Below, piece after piece: positions 1-10,910 of a stretch of 64,000 bases of DNA; within the stretch, counting starts at the first letter, position 1; the number at the start of each line of letters is the position of its first letter. The DNA is taken from NCBI GenBank assembly GCA_039707465.1, contig CM077644.1:204109962-204173961 (forward strand), read 5' to 3'. Position numbers and translations under genes: made by a program. The notes under the pieces are model-generated. The model searched no databases and was not told where the DNA came from. It saw only the letters and a list, made by a program, of their open reading frames with translations. The DNA is from Rhabdophis nuchalis. Lineage: Eukaryota > Chordata > Lepidosauria > Squamata > Natricidae.

Positions 1-1015
1 TGGACTATGTAGCTACTAAGATTTGGGTTTTTTTTTAAGTGGCCCAATTTGCTCTTATTAGTTTGGGCTTTCGAACCACCCACGTCATAATATACACTTA
101 TTAGCTTTTACCCATTATTGAGATGAGTTTGGGGGACTTAGCCTGCTCCCCTTGACAAGTACTTCTTCAGGCTCTGTTATCTCTAGTAGGAAAGACCAGA
201 GGAACCATCACCAATTTAATGAGTCATTTGCATTCAGTGTACATACACATGCATGGCTTATTCTTTGAAATAAGCCTACTTTGTTGCCTCTTACCAATGC
301 ATGTGAAGTGATAGGAATAAATAGCATTACTACAGCACAGAACACTGAAAAAAACTTTCTGTTGAAATATGGTAACCATAAACTAATATAGTTTTCTACT
401 CAGTCTAGATTTTGAGCACAACCTTTTCCATTAACTGAGTGAGCACACAGAGATTTATTTATTTATTCCTCTACAACTGAGGATACACTGGATGGAAATG
501 CTGCTATTCTTAGTCCGTCGAATTTGGATCGCCCTTTTTCTAGCATTGCAAAATTGCCTCTCCAAACCAGACAAACAGGTTCTTTGCTCCCATGTCACAC
601 ACAAGCACCGGATTGGAATGGTGGCACTATTCTAAGAAGGGCTTCAGCAGGAACAGACCTACTTTACATTTATGTTGTTGTTTGTTATTCTTGTTGCTGT
701 TGTTTTTCCTTATCTTGCGCTGTGCCGAGTCCTCTTTCGTCTCTCATTTCCTCATTACTTTATCTCCACCACTTGTTTGTTGTTTCCCATGGGTCTTGTT
801 TTACAAGCCACTAGTTACTATGTCCTGTTTATTCAACCATTCAGAACATGCAATATCCTTATATAAGTGCTATGATTTTTTGTCGAAGTCCATGCTTCTT
901 TGTGGTTATAGCACATTTGGTACTTATTCTAGAAAATTTTCCCTACCTGCTCCTTAAGATCCTCTCTTTTTTAGCCCACTACATACTCACTGCATACTTA
1001 CACCGTATACATACA
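1..1015. other. AT-rich intergenic sequence, nothing recognised
   Basis: No gene, RNA or clear repeat is seen. Short open frames around 524-1054 overlap one another in different phases and have the low-complexity F/L/S/C composition of translated noncoding DNA, so they are not called. Confidence 0.5.
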
Positions 1016-1021
1016 ACGGAT

Positions 1022-1374
1022 GTGGTGGCTCAAAGGGACGCGGTAGGTCAGTGATTAAAATCTGAGCTTGTTGATCAGAAAGGTCGGCAGTTCGAATCTC
1101 TAGCGCCGCATAATGGAGTGAGCTCCCGTTACTTGTCCCAGCTTCTGGCACCTAGCCAATCCAGCAGTTTGAAAGGATGTAGAAATGCAAGTAGAAAAGT
1201 TGGGTGGCAAACCTTTGGTGGGAAGATAAAAGCACTCCGTGTGCCTTTTGCATTTAGTCGTGCTGGCCACATGACCATAGAGACGTCTTTGGCTTTGAAA
1301 TGGAGATGAGCACCGCCCCCTAGAGTCGGGAACGACTAGCACATATGTGCGGGGAAACCTTTACCTTTAGCTTA
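1022..1374 (+). mobile_element. tRNA-derived SINE (squamate type)
   Basis: The head resembles a tRNA: an A-box-like TGGCTCAAAGG near 1025 and a B-box-like AGTTCGAATCT near 1091. It is followed by a tRNA-unrelated body with the familiar reptile SINE wording (GTGAGCTCCCGTTACTTGTC at about 1117, CATGACCATAGAGACGTC at about 1270, CTAGAGTCGGGAACGAC at about 1320) and ends ACCTTTACCTTTAGC. It is a retroposed copy, not a working tRNA gene, because the cloverleaf is degenerate and fused to the body. The subfamily name is not assigned. Confidence 0.75.
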
Positions 1375-2289
1375 TACTCCTTTTCTTTTCTCTTTTTATT
1401 AATTTTATGACTTGCTTCAAATTCTGAGAGAGAAAGAGAGAACAATAACAACAATAAACGTATCTTCCTAAATTTTTGCTTGTTTGCATGAGGCTAGCTC
1501 ACAAGCTGCTGTTCAGAATACAGAATACCCATGCTCCCCTAAATATGTCCCTTCCAGCCATATCTTTCTACAATTTTCATCTTTACTTCCTAGGAAACGG
1601 ACTCTTGCAAAGATAGGAAGTACAGAAATAAAGTAGGAAGTGGCCATATTTGTTCCCTTCAAGTAAGCCAGACATGTCTGAGTAGAATACATGGGGTTTG
1701 CTAGATTTGTCCTTTTCTTCTCAATAGTATATCTAAATAATCAAATAGCTTTCAATCTAAAATATTATGTTTTGATCATGGACAAGTAAGCGGACATATA
1801 GCTGGTATTAAGGAAGGAAGAATAGGATAGCTGGTTTAAGGATGCATAAACTGAAACAAACCAAAAGTCAGCTAACTATTATAAAACAATTTTAAGAACT
1901 TTTGCTTGCTACCAGGAGATTAGCAGAATGTAGTAAAATCATGCTGACATTAACTTTAAAGGTTAATGAAACATTTTTATACCAGCAAAAAAGTTCAAAC
2001 AACGTGCCTCCCTACTTTGCACAAATTTATACTTAAATATCTGAAATAATATAAAACACGCTAATAAAGTAAAACTCATAGGGAATATGAAAGTACACTT
2101 GTTATAGATGAGTGATAAGATTTTTATAAAGTTTTATGTTTTGTAGAGCTAAGCGGAGATCACTAAAAGAATTATCAATTCACTGGGAGCATTTACTCTC
2201 CAAAATAATCTAGAATATTTAAAATAATGGCATATTAAAAAGAAGAGAGAAGGGGTTTTGAAAGTGAGCAACTGACCACATAAAAGGCA
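1375..2289. other. AT-rich intergenic sequence, nothing recognised
   Basis: No ORF or repeat could be identified apart from short purine runs near 1425. Confidence 0.4.
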
Positions 2290-2683
2290 ATCCAAGAAAG
2301 CTTTGATTCCTCAACCATGGATTGAGCTAACTCATGAAGGACTCCCATCAAAAAGTGGGCTACATCTCACACAGCTGGAAAGGATGCATTTGATAGGTGC
2401 TATGTCAATCTCCTAAAGAGGCAAAAGGGAAGTGTGATAAAAGCAAAGAATGGATTATACATCCAAAGCTGGAGCCAAAACCACAGGAATTAATGGTGAA
2501 GTCTAAGGATAAAACTCAAGAGACTGGTATATATCTATAAGAAATAAAGCCAGGACACAATTCACATCTCAAACATTTTTACACTGGTGTAAATGTATAT
2601 GAAACCAACAGGACGAACTTGATTTCTCAACATGGGAGAGCAAATATGATGTCATAGACATCACAGAAACAAATTGGAATATG
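2290..2683 (+). pseudogene. Degraded LINE (CR1-like) endonuclease N-terminal fragment
   Basis: The frame starting at 2615 reads through [11 protein letters not shown], which matches the start of the AP-endonuclease domain of CR1/L2-type LINEs (the family typically has a DVI-x-ITET-W motif). Upstream of it the wording is LINE-5'-like but shifted and interrupted by stops. The fragment is cut off by the TA-flanked MITE starting at 2684. It is a dead relic. The motif is seen directly; the family assignment is from general knowledge and the left boundary is a guess. Confidence 0.5.
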
Positions 2684-3069
2684 TACCAGTCCTCAATTTA
2701 TGACTATAATTGAGCCAAAAATTTCTATTGCTAAACAAGACTATTGTTAGGTGAGTTTTGTCCCATTTAATGACCGTTCTTGCCACAGTTGATAAGTGAA
2801 TCACTGCAGTTAAGTTAGTCACCTGTTGTTAAGTGAATCTGGGTTCTCCATTGATTTTGTTTGTCAGAAGGTCATAAAATTTAATCGCATGACCTTGGGA
2901 CACTTGCAACCATCAAAAATATGAACCAACGACCAGGTATCCGAATTTTGATCATGTGATTATGGGGATGCTGCAATGGTCATAATGTGAAAAATTATTA
3001 TAAGTCATTTTTTTCACTGCAATTGTAACAGTCACTAAACAAATGGTTGTAAGTCAAGGACTACCTGTA
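2684..3069. mobile_element. TA-flanked MITE-like repeat, about 385 bp
   Basis: The left end (ACCAGTCCTCAATTTATGAC) and the reverse complement of the right end (ACAGGTAGTCCTTGACTTAC) are imperfect terminal inverted repeats, and TA is present at both borders. The interior reads GACTATAATTGAGCC...GTTAAGTGAATC... and ends GTAAGTCAAGGACTACCTG. The same left-interior wording recurs inside three larger elements (35120, 49430 and 62870). Tc1/mariner-type origin is inferred from the TA borders only. Confidence 0.6.
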
Positions 3070-3440
3070 AATGCTTTGAGAGTGTTTGGGTAGGAGGAAT
3101 AAAAGGAAAGACAACAATGGGTTTATTATAATCTGCCTGGATGGGCAGCAGAAATGAAAGAGGTCTTTCTGCATTCAATGCAGGGTGAGTTCTTGAACCA
3201 GTTAGTACCAGCTCTCTGTGTGCTTACTTTGCACGCGCTGCTCACTTCAAACAGGTTTTTTTGGCTGAAGAATCAACAATGTTGAGTGATGCAGTAACTT
3301 CATGTTTGTTGTTGATGAAAAACTTAAAGGCCAAGTTCTGTCAATCTTTCTCTGGATGGTGTTTTTTTACATCTTCAAATGAACTCCAAATGTACTTGCA
3401 AAATTGATTAATATTGAAAGAATATTAACAGCATCTAGGA

Positions 3441-3789
3441 CAGGGGTCTCAATTTTTATTTCATTGAGGGCCGTATCAGGGTTGTGTTTGACCTCAGGGG
3501 ACCATGGTTGGCATGTCCAGGGTGGGCATGTCCAGCTCAAAATCACTTGTGAAGGCTCCATATTTGGCCGTGATAGCCATCTGCAGCCTTCTGCCAGCAA
3601 AAATGAAGCCTAGGAGTCACACGCAGCCCAGCTGGGCTCTGTTATTGGCTGTGACAGTCTCCTGCAACATTTTTGTTGGCAGAGGCACTGTGGCCCAGTC
3701 CTTCGCTGTTTCCAGGGTGGCCCCGCAGTCCACATCTAAGCACCCTGCAAGCCAAATCCAGGCCCCAGGACTTGAGTTTGACATTCCTG
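3441..3789. mobile_element. Non-autonomous hAT-type transposon
   Basis: It begins CAGGGGTCTCAA and ends TTGACATTCCTG, whose reverse complement CAGGAATGTCAA gives short inverted termini. The flanks are ATCTAGGA (3433-3440) and GTCTAGGA (3790-3797), a 7/8 match in the 8-bp size expected for hAT. No transposase ORF is present. Confidence 0.7.
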
Positions 3790-3828
3790 GTCTAGGACAA
3801 TCTGTGAGTGTGGATTTAGTTTAATCTA

Positions 3829-4246
3829 TTCCACATCCCTTAGACCGATACGCTCCCACAGAGAGGGCCTTCTCAGGTGCCGTCGGCCGGACAATGCCGA
3901 CTGGCGACACCCAGGGGAAGAGCCTTCTCTGTGGCGGGCCCAGCCCTTTGGAACGACCTACCCCCCAAATTACGCACCATCACCGACCTCCGCCTCTTCC
4001 GCCAATGTCTAAAGACATACCTATTCCAACAAGCCGGCCTAGCCTAACCTCCCATGGGGACTTTTAGATAGTTTTAAATTGGGTATTTTAAAATTGGGTT
4101 TTTAGCATAGGATAAGACGGTTTAATTTATATTTTAAATTATGTATTTATCTTTGTATTCTGTATGTTTTTTAAATTTCCTGTGCGCCGCCCTGGGTCCT
4201 CTGCGGAGAAGGGCGGATATAAATGTAAATAAATAAATAAATAAAG
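3829..4246 (+). mobile_element. L2-type LINE, 3' end fragment
   Basis: The sequence is nearly identical to the 3' end of the copy at 10911-12765. It starts at CATCCCTTAGACCGATACGC and covers the last ~75 codons of the reverse-transcriptase ORF, the 3'UTR with GCCGCCCTGGGTCCTCTGC, and a tail of (AAAT)n. It is strongly 5'-truncated, as is typical for LINE copies. One base is missing at about 3877 (CTCAGGTGCC versus CTCAGGGTGCC in the other copy), which breaks the frame. Confidence 0.85.
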
Positions 4247-6223
4247 AACAAATTAAGAAAACAGTTATACTTTGAGCATTTGGAAATGCTTATACGTGTG
4301 TATGGAGCTGAAATAAGATGACAGATTACTAGATTTTGACAAAACTAAAATAGATGAATGCCAAAGTTTGCAGAGAAAAATTATAAAACCTGTGAACTTC
4401 TATAAATAAATTATAATTGCTTCTTCGATAAGCAAATATTTTCTGATGAAAATAATTTCGTTAAACTGGGAATCGTTCAGTACATAGTGATCAGCAAGTA
4501 TAATGTGTAAAGTGTATGTGACATACTATTAAACGTTCTGGTTTCTCTACCTCAGTTAAGACATTTGTAAACGTTTTAACGTGTATGAATAATTTCCTTT
4601 TACATGCATATTGTGGTGCACAAATTTATGCTGCATTTGGGAAAAGCTGCACGAAACAATTTTTTTAACGCACAGCGAGACAGAAACTAGAGGAACATTG
4701 CTTGTGAAGTGGTATATTTCTCCGCTTCATAGAATATGGCAGATAGGCTGGGAGACCATCTGTCTGAAATGCTTTAGCAGATTCCACACTAAATTCCAAC
4801 TCTAATATTCTACGAAATGTGCGCTACTTCAAGGATCACACTTGGCTTGTGCTAGAAGGCTTGGCTAATAAATCTAATTCCTAACCATGGTTTATTGATT
4901 GCTATATTGTAGCTACAAACTATGACTTGCTCCTTTTTTAACATACCAGATTCAGAAGTCAAATTGTTTCACATAATTTACAGATTATAGTATTATTCAT
5001 TCTTGAAAGGTAGTATTCTTTATTCCTGAAAGGAGACAAAAACGGTATTTCAAAACATTAGATTTTGCTTATAAGGACGGTGCTCTATTTTATTTATTAG
5101 CAAGTCTCCTTGAACACGACCATTTTCAAAAGGCTGACCTAGCCCTGATTGAGTCTGAATAAATCACAATGTGATCCTGAGAATTTGGCAACAACATCAA
5201 TGATTTTATGTCTAGCATCATACATTGGCTGCAGTTTGAAGAAATGAAAAGATTTTTTTGGCTTTCTTTACCTCACTCCATTAATCATAGTGTGGCAATG
5301 CATGCATTATCATGTGCATCCATTCTGAAGCTCCCAAGACAGAGAGGAAGCCGGCAATGTTATAAAATTCATATATTCCTTGCTGTGCTACTGATTATCT
5401 TACAGTAAGCTAGTAAGATGATTAACTCTTTGGGGAAAAATGCATCTATAAATTGAAAACTGCATATTAATATTGTATGTTTCTATAACCCTTTAAAAAA
5501 CAATTAATAAAAGAGTAACCTTCAGCTGTCACAACCACAATATCAGCATGTAAATCATTACAAGGAAGGAAACAATGCATTCTTCACCAAAGTGGAGTCC
5601 ACAAATACTTTTCAATTAGCTGCTAGATGAAGCAAATCTATGTAAAGAGCCATGTGATTACATCATTTACATGGGTTTCAGGAACTGCATTCTGAAACAA
5701 AGAGATGTTGTTTAATATAAAAGTAAGGGTTAGCATATTTGATAGTCAAACTAACATATTATTTCATGGATCAAACCCCACCCCCATATTTCTCAATCTA
5801 GTAACTGAATATTCAAGACACTTTGTTACATTTTTTTAAAGAAACATCTTAAATATGCTTTTATGGACTTGTTAGATCAGATCAATTTAGATCTCATCTG
5901 GAAACATAACCATTGTTATACCTTTCTGTAATATTTCATATTCTAATCCTAAAATGTGAATATTGGTTTTCAGCCCGATCTTTGAAGTGAGTGGTATTGA
6001 AGTACACGTAAGCATGATTCAACCCAAATTCTATAATCCAACTCTTGGAAAGAAGCATCTTCAACATCAGTGTGTAATATTTTTAAAATTTATATATAGT
6101 TCCTCTAGAAATTTAATTATCATTACCAATTATATACACAAAATAAATTATTTAAATATATTATTATCTCATTTAGGGCTTCAGCACGTTGGTTCTCATC
6201 CAGTCAATTGCTGCTGTTTAGAT
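4247..6223. other. AT-rich intergenic sequence, nothing recognised
   Basis: I see no gene-like ORF, RNA gene or transposon end in this stretch. The small open frames (for example 4611-4805 and 5208-5408) have no recognisable domain. Confidence 0.45.
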
Positions 6224-6553
6224 CAGTTGTTCTCAACCTGTGAGTCGCAACCCCTTGGGGGTCGAATGACCCTTTCACAGGGGTCACCTAAGGCAGGGAT
6301 GTCCAAACTTGGGAATTTAAGACTTGTGGACTTCAACTCCCAGAATTCCCCAGCCAGCATAGCTGGCTGGGGAATTCTGGGAGTTGAAGTCCACAAGTCT
6401 TAAAGTTCCCAAGTTTGGACATCCCTGACCTAAGACCATCGGAACACACATATTTTCGATGATCTTAGGAACCGAGACAGCAATTTTATGGTTGGGGGTC
6501 ACCACAACATGAGGAACTGTATTAAAGAACATTGGGAAGGTTGAGAACCACTG
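6224..6553. mobile_element. SPIN-like non-autonomous hAT transposon
   Basis: It begins CAGTTGTTCTCAACCTGTG and ends GGTTGAGAACCACTG, with inverted termini. The internal wording (GGGTCGAATGACCC, CATCGGAACACACATATTTT, CACAACATGAGGAACTG) matches my memory of the SPIN family, a hAT group known for horizontal transfer among tetrapods. A perfect 8-bp duplication GTTTAGAT flanks it (6216-6223 and 6554-6561). A second element (6294-6427) is nested inside. No transposase is encoded. Confidence 0.85.
6294..6427. mobile_element. Palindromic hAT-type MITE nested in SPIN-like element
   Basis: The 134-bp element is almost a perfect palindrome: it starts CAGGGATGTCCAAACTTGGG and ends with the reverse complement. 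The arms carry ACTTCAACTCCCAGAATTCC and meet at AGCCAGCATAGCTGGCT. The flanks ACCTAAGG (6286-6293) and ACCTAAGA (6428-6435) match 7/8 and lie where SPIN-type sequence should be continuous, so this is a younger insertion. The same family recurs at 39147-39282. Confidence 0.85.
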
Positions 6554-6561
6554 GTTTAGAT

Positions 6562-8938
6562 TGTCTTCTCTAATTTAAATGGCCCCTAAATCATTTCCCA
6601 GAACTTTATACCTGCCAGACACTGCTATCTTGAAAGTAGCAGCTGTCCGGAGCACTTGTGGATAATCTCAGATCCTGTCCTTGTGGAATTATCAAAGAAA
6701 CAGCCCAGTCACCTGTTCTTCAGTCACTGCTTTTAACAAAGCTGTCTGCAGTCTTTCTTTCCAAAAATCAAATATAATCCTAATCTTGAAAAGTAGTTGA
6801 GATGTTAAAATTTCCTAAAACTTCTTAGATTTTCCTATTCCAATTCTTATTGAGGAATAGAAAATCATAAGTATGATATTGACTAATGAACTTAATACAT
6901 TAGAATATGGAGTAGAATACCAATAGAAATACCATAGCACTGTTCTGACATTTATGCAGCTATCACAGGCTTTTGTAAAATTTTACCTTGAATGAACATA
7001 TGCCAGTAAGTATTATATATCACCAGTAAATTGTCTTGCAGTCTGACTCTTATTAAAGTTTGTAGATCGTTTCCCTTCAATTATCTGTGCAAAGTATAGC
7101 TGTGTGTCTTGTGGCTCTAGAAAAACCCTGGCATCTTTTCAGCATCTTTACAGTATATAAAGCTTCACAGCAGGTGTTCTCTTTTCACCTGCTGCACTAT
7201 AGGATTATCTCCTGCTAGTGATGACAGAGCCTGAATCTCTGTTCCTTAGGTAGGGATACTTTTGAAATATTGTTGACTATTGAATCTGATTTCTTTATTA
7301 CATATACACTGGAAGTCCAAGTTCCATGGACAGAATGAAAATTAAATCTAGCTGGTTTAAGCTGGAGATTTTCAACGCATGTTCAATATGTCATTTAAAA
7401 TGCAAAGGCTGGGCCTAGGGGTTTTTCCACATCTGGATCCAGTGAACTAAAAATTGTTTGATTGCACATAATTCAATGATGAGTAACAATACCTTAAGCA
7501 ATTGTGCCAATATCTGTCTCACTGAAATTTAGAAGGGCAGGTAGTACTTTTGGATGTATGTTCAACAAGAATTTTGTCATGTACTTTTAAAACTGTTCTC
7601 AAATTGCAAGATTGACATCCAGGAAAGAAACAGTGATAAGGCTACCATTGTTCTGCCAAGCCACCAAACCTGAGTTTTTAGATGTGCAACAGTTGCAGTG
7701 GTTTCTTAATCATGCAAATTTTAAAATACAGTCATGTATGTTGTAAGAAATCATACAAGCAAAAAAAAAATGGTTTAAGCATCTTCATAATATCAATAAC
7801 TCAGAACAAGTCTTCTTTTCCCTTTTCAGATCCAAGCTAGGATGATGACAGCTGTTAAAATGTTAACACTCTTGCAAGCTGGATAGAGCCTAGTTCTAAA
7901 TAATCTTTAAGAAAATCAAAGGAGTTTAAAAATCTAAAGGGTCTTAGCACCAATATTTATTATAATTTCCAGAATCTGGGCAAGGACACACTGGCATCTA
8001 TAAGACAGAGGAATATGCATTGCAACATTATGACAAAGAGTTCTGCTGTTTAAGTATTTGTATGTATGGCAGTAAACAGCACTCTCTCCCCATACACATG
8101 TGGGTTGCATTGACTACCAAATTTTCCCTTCCCACATACATCAGAATTGCTCAACATGCCCTTGTAAAAAAACATTCCTAGCAAGGTGAACTGATCCTGA
8201 GAGATGAAAGGGACAAGAATGAATCAGGAACTTGTAGCCCACTAAATCAAATAGGGCACATTTACCAACCATATTTCAAAGCTAGGATGGCTATCATGCT
8301 GACCCAATAGAAAGAGATAAATAATAATATGGACATGTGGATGGGTTTATCTAAACCACTCCAATATCACACTGTAATTGCCATTGTGTTTGCTGTCTTC
8401 TTTTGTCTTATCTTTGCAACATAGCATACCAAAGGTATGTAAGCTTCTGCCTTTGCCCTGCTAAGTGCCAAATATTTGCTAGGAAATATCATATACACAG
8501 AGAGAGAGAGAGAGACAAAGAGACAGAGATAAAGTATTGATTACAAGCCAATAACATTATGTCTAATTTTCAAAGTAATTTGGTTGCTTTAGGGGAAAGT
8601 GAGAGGGTGGAGCCTGTGTCATGGCATCATGAGACATGTTTCAATATATTGGTATCAAGATTGCTGGGAAGCAGAGGGAGTTACATCAATTAAACAAAGC
8701 AGAAATTGCAGACAACTGTAATCGATTCTAGCAGATCTTAATTTTCCCTCTTCTATTTTTACATCTATTTGATGTAACTATATAATTAACATTTTCAAAA
8801 TGTTTCTACGTGCAGACGCTTTTTCTTTATTGCACAAGTAGATTGCACAAAAGCAAGCTACCAGTAAAGAGGCTATTATTCATCAACAGAAGATAGATAA
8901 ATAAATAAATGATCAAGTAATCAAGTAATTAAGATTGG
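6562..8938. other. AT-rich intergenic sequence, nothing recognised
   Basis: There is a short (GA)n run near 8498-8515 and (ATAA)n near 8896-8912. Otherwise no gene or repeat could be supported. Confidence 0.45.
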
Positions 8939-8946
8939 ATCACAAA

Positions 8947-10046
8947 CAGTTGTGGGTTTAAAATAATTCCATCACCAGTTCATCGAAAATGTGAGCGTGC
9001 ATGCAGCTTCTGCACATGCGCTGCTTCTGTGTGTGTACGGCTTCTGCACATGTGCGGCTTCCGCCACATGATGAGGCTCGACCAAGCAGCCTTTCGGGGC
9101 CTGGTCTCTGGGACAGCAACTCCTTCTCTCCGCACTGCTGGGGGAGCGCTTGTGCAATTTAGCAACAGTGAGCCACCACTTTCTTCTAAGTCCCATCCAG
9201 AAAGTGCTGAGAAACAGAGAAGCAGCAGTCATGTTGAATGCTGTTTCTCTCAGCTGCAGTACTTTCTGGATGGGTCTTAGAGGAAAGTGGTGGATCACAG
9301 CTGCTAAATTGCACAAGATGCTCTCCCAATAAGAGCAGCAGCGAAGAAAAATAGCCGCCAACCAAAAGAGCACATGGAGCTGTCTCCATGAGTGACTGAG
9401 GCTCGGCAAGGGATGGAAGAAGCAGCTGCAAGATCTCCGCTGCAGCGCTTTCTGGATGGGACTTCTTACAGGTAAGAACCATCTGGTTCATTCCCAAACC
9501 GCTTCAGCCCTCCGGTGGCCACGCCACCACCTCCCACAGTCCTTTGGCCTAGCACAGCAGGCTGCAGGCTGAATAAATTGCTTTGGCCTGAGGGAAGTAG
9601 TTTGAGCCTAAAGGTGGGCTATGGCATGTGGAGAAAAGTCTGGGGCAAGGCCGGAGCCGGAAAATGGTACGTTCCCCCCACCCAGCTAAGGCAGGCAGAG
9701 GCTCTGGGGGAAGGCCAAAGCGGAGGAATGGAATGTTCCCCGACCCGACTGAGGCAAACGGCGAGTGGACGGAGGTTCCAGGGCAAGGCTAGAGCCGGGG
9801 AACGGGCTGACCCAAGGTGAAGGTTGAGCGGGCAGCATACTTACCTTTGGTGAGCAAAGTGGGCAAAGTGCGGAAGCAAGGTGCAGACATTAGCTGGGCT
9901 ACATGGCAAAGGCACGATACATAGGGTGGGGTGGGGCGGGGTAGGCGTTGACAGTCGGTGGTGCAATTTGCTGGTTCTCCGAACTGTGCAGAATCATTAT
10001 TACCTGTTCAGTAGAACCGGTCCAAACCCACAGAATACCACCTCTG
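8947..10046. mobile_element. Non-autonomous hAT-type transposon, 1.1 kb, GC-richer than flanks
   Basis: It begins CAGTTGTGGG and ends ATACCACCTCTG, flanked by a perfect 8-bp duplication ATCACAAA (8939-8946 and 10047-10054). The interior contains a large inverted repeat at about 9143-9340: arms with CCCATCCAGAAAGTGCTGAG and its inverse around CTGGATGGG, plus GTGCAATTTAGCA and its inverse. A later segment (9830-9930) resembles 22215-22330. Open frames in it (for example 8972-9409 minus) are by-products of the inverted repeat and no transposase is recognisable. Confidence 0.8.
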
Positions 10047-10054
10047 ATCACAAA

Positions 10055-10910
10055 GATATCAAGTGCAATTCATTCTCATGTAAAAGCAGTTATAACAGAC
10101 AGTTGTACCATTTAGCTTTTTCAAGAAACATGTAGATTTTGATATCCTTACCTCACATTTTCTCATGCATATATAAAGTATGTACAATGGTTGTGAATCA
10201 GAACATTTAAACAAAAGAAAAATTAGATTTGTTAAAACATTGTTAAATAAAAATTATACACACACACACACACCTACCTTCACTGAAACTGTTACAAATA
10301 ATTCATCATGCTGGTGTTTTAGGAAATATATTAACACCACTTGAGTCTAAACAGTCTATGCTATAAACCTCTCTTTGGACAGTTAATTAAAATCTATCTT
10401 TTTAAAAACGCAGAGGAATTTCAGCATTTTCCAATCTCATGGGAAATATTAAGGGGGGGATCACAGAATGCCACAACACTTAACATTCAGAAAATGAGTC
10501 ACTTTAAAATAGTTTGCATGGAATAAATATTCCAAGATACTTGAAATCCTTGGGGGGGGGATGTAACAGGGTTTAACCATAGTGTGAAATTGCTATTGGA
10601 GTGGTGAATACCAATTATTTGTGATTTACAGTAATTTACTTGCACACCCAAGGGCTTAACCTAAAGCAGTTGATATATGTATTAAATGAAGCATCAAGGG
10701 GTAGGGAAGGGAAATAAACTGGAATGTAGAAACATTATAAAGTCAAATATTTCCTCCATTTATCCAGATACTATATGGAATCCAGCATACACTGTTACTA
10801 AAAGACAAGCATAAAAATAAATTGGCTTAGAGAATGCATTTCCTTTGATCCAAGACACCTTACACTGGCCACTGTACTAGAAAATATAAATTATTTCAAA
10901 GAACTGAGGA
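10055..10910. other. AT-rich intergenic sequence with a CA repeat
   Basis: A (CA)n tract lies at about 10256-10273 and a G8 run near 10552. Nothing else is recognised. Confidence 0.5.

Noticed and set aside
1022..1110. Possible functional tRNA gene
   Set aside because: A- and B-box-like words are present, but the cloverleaf is degraded and continues into a SINE body with the family 3' end.
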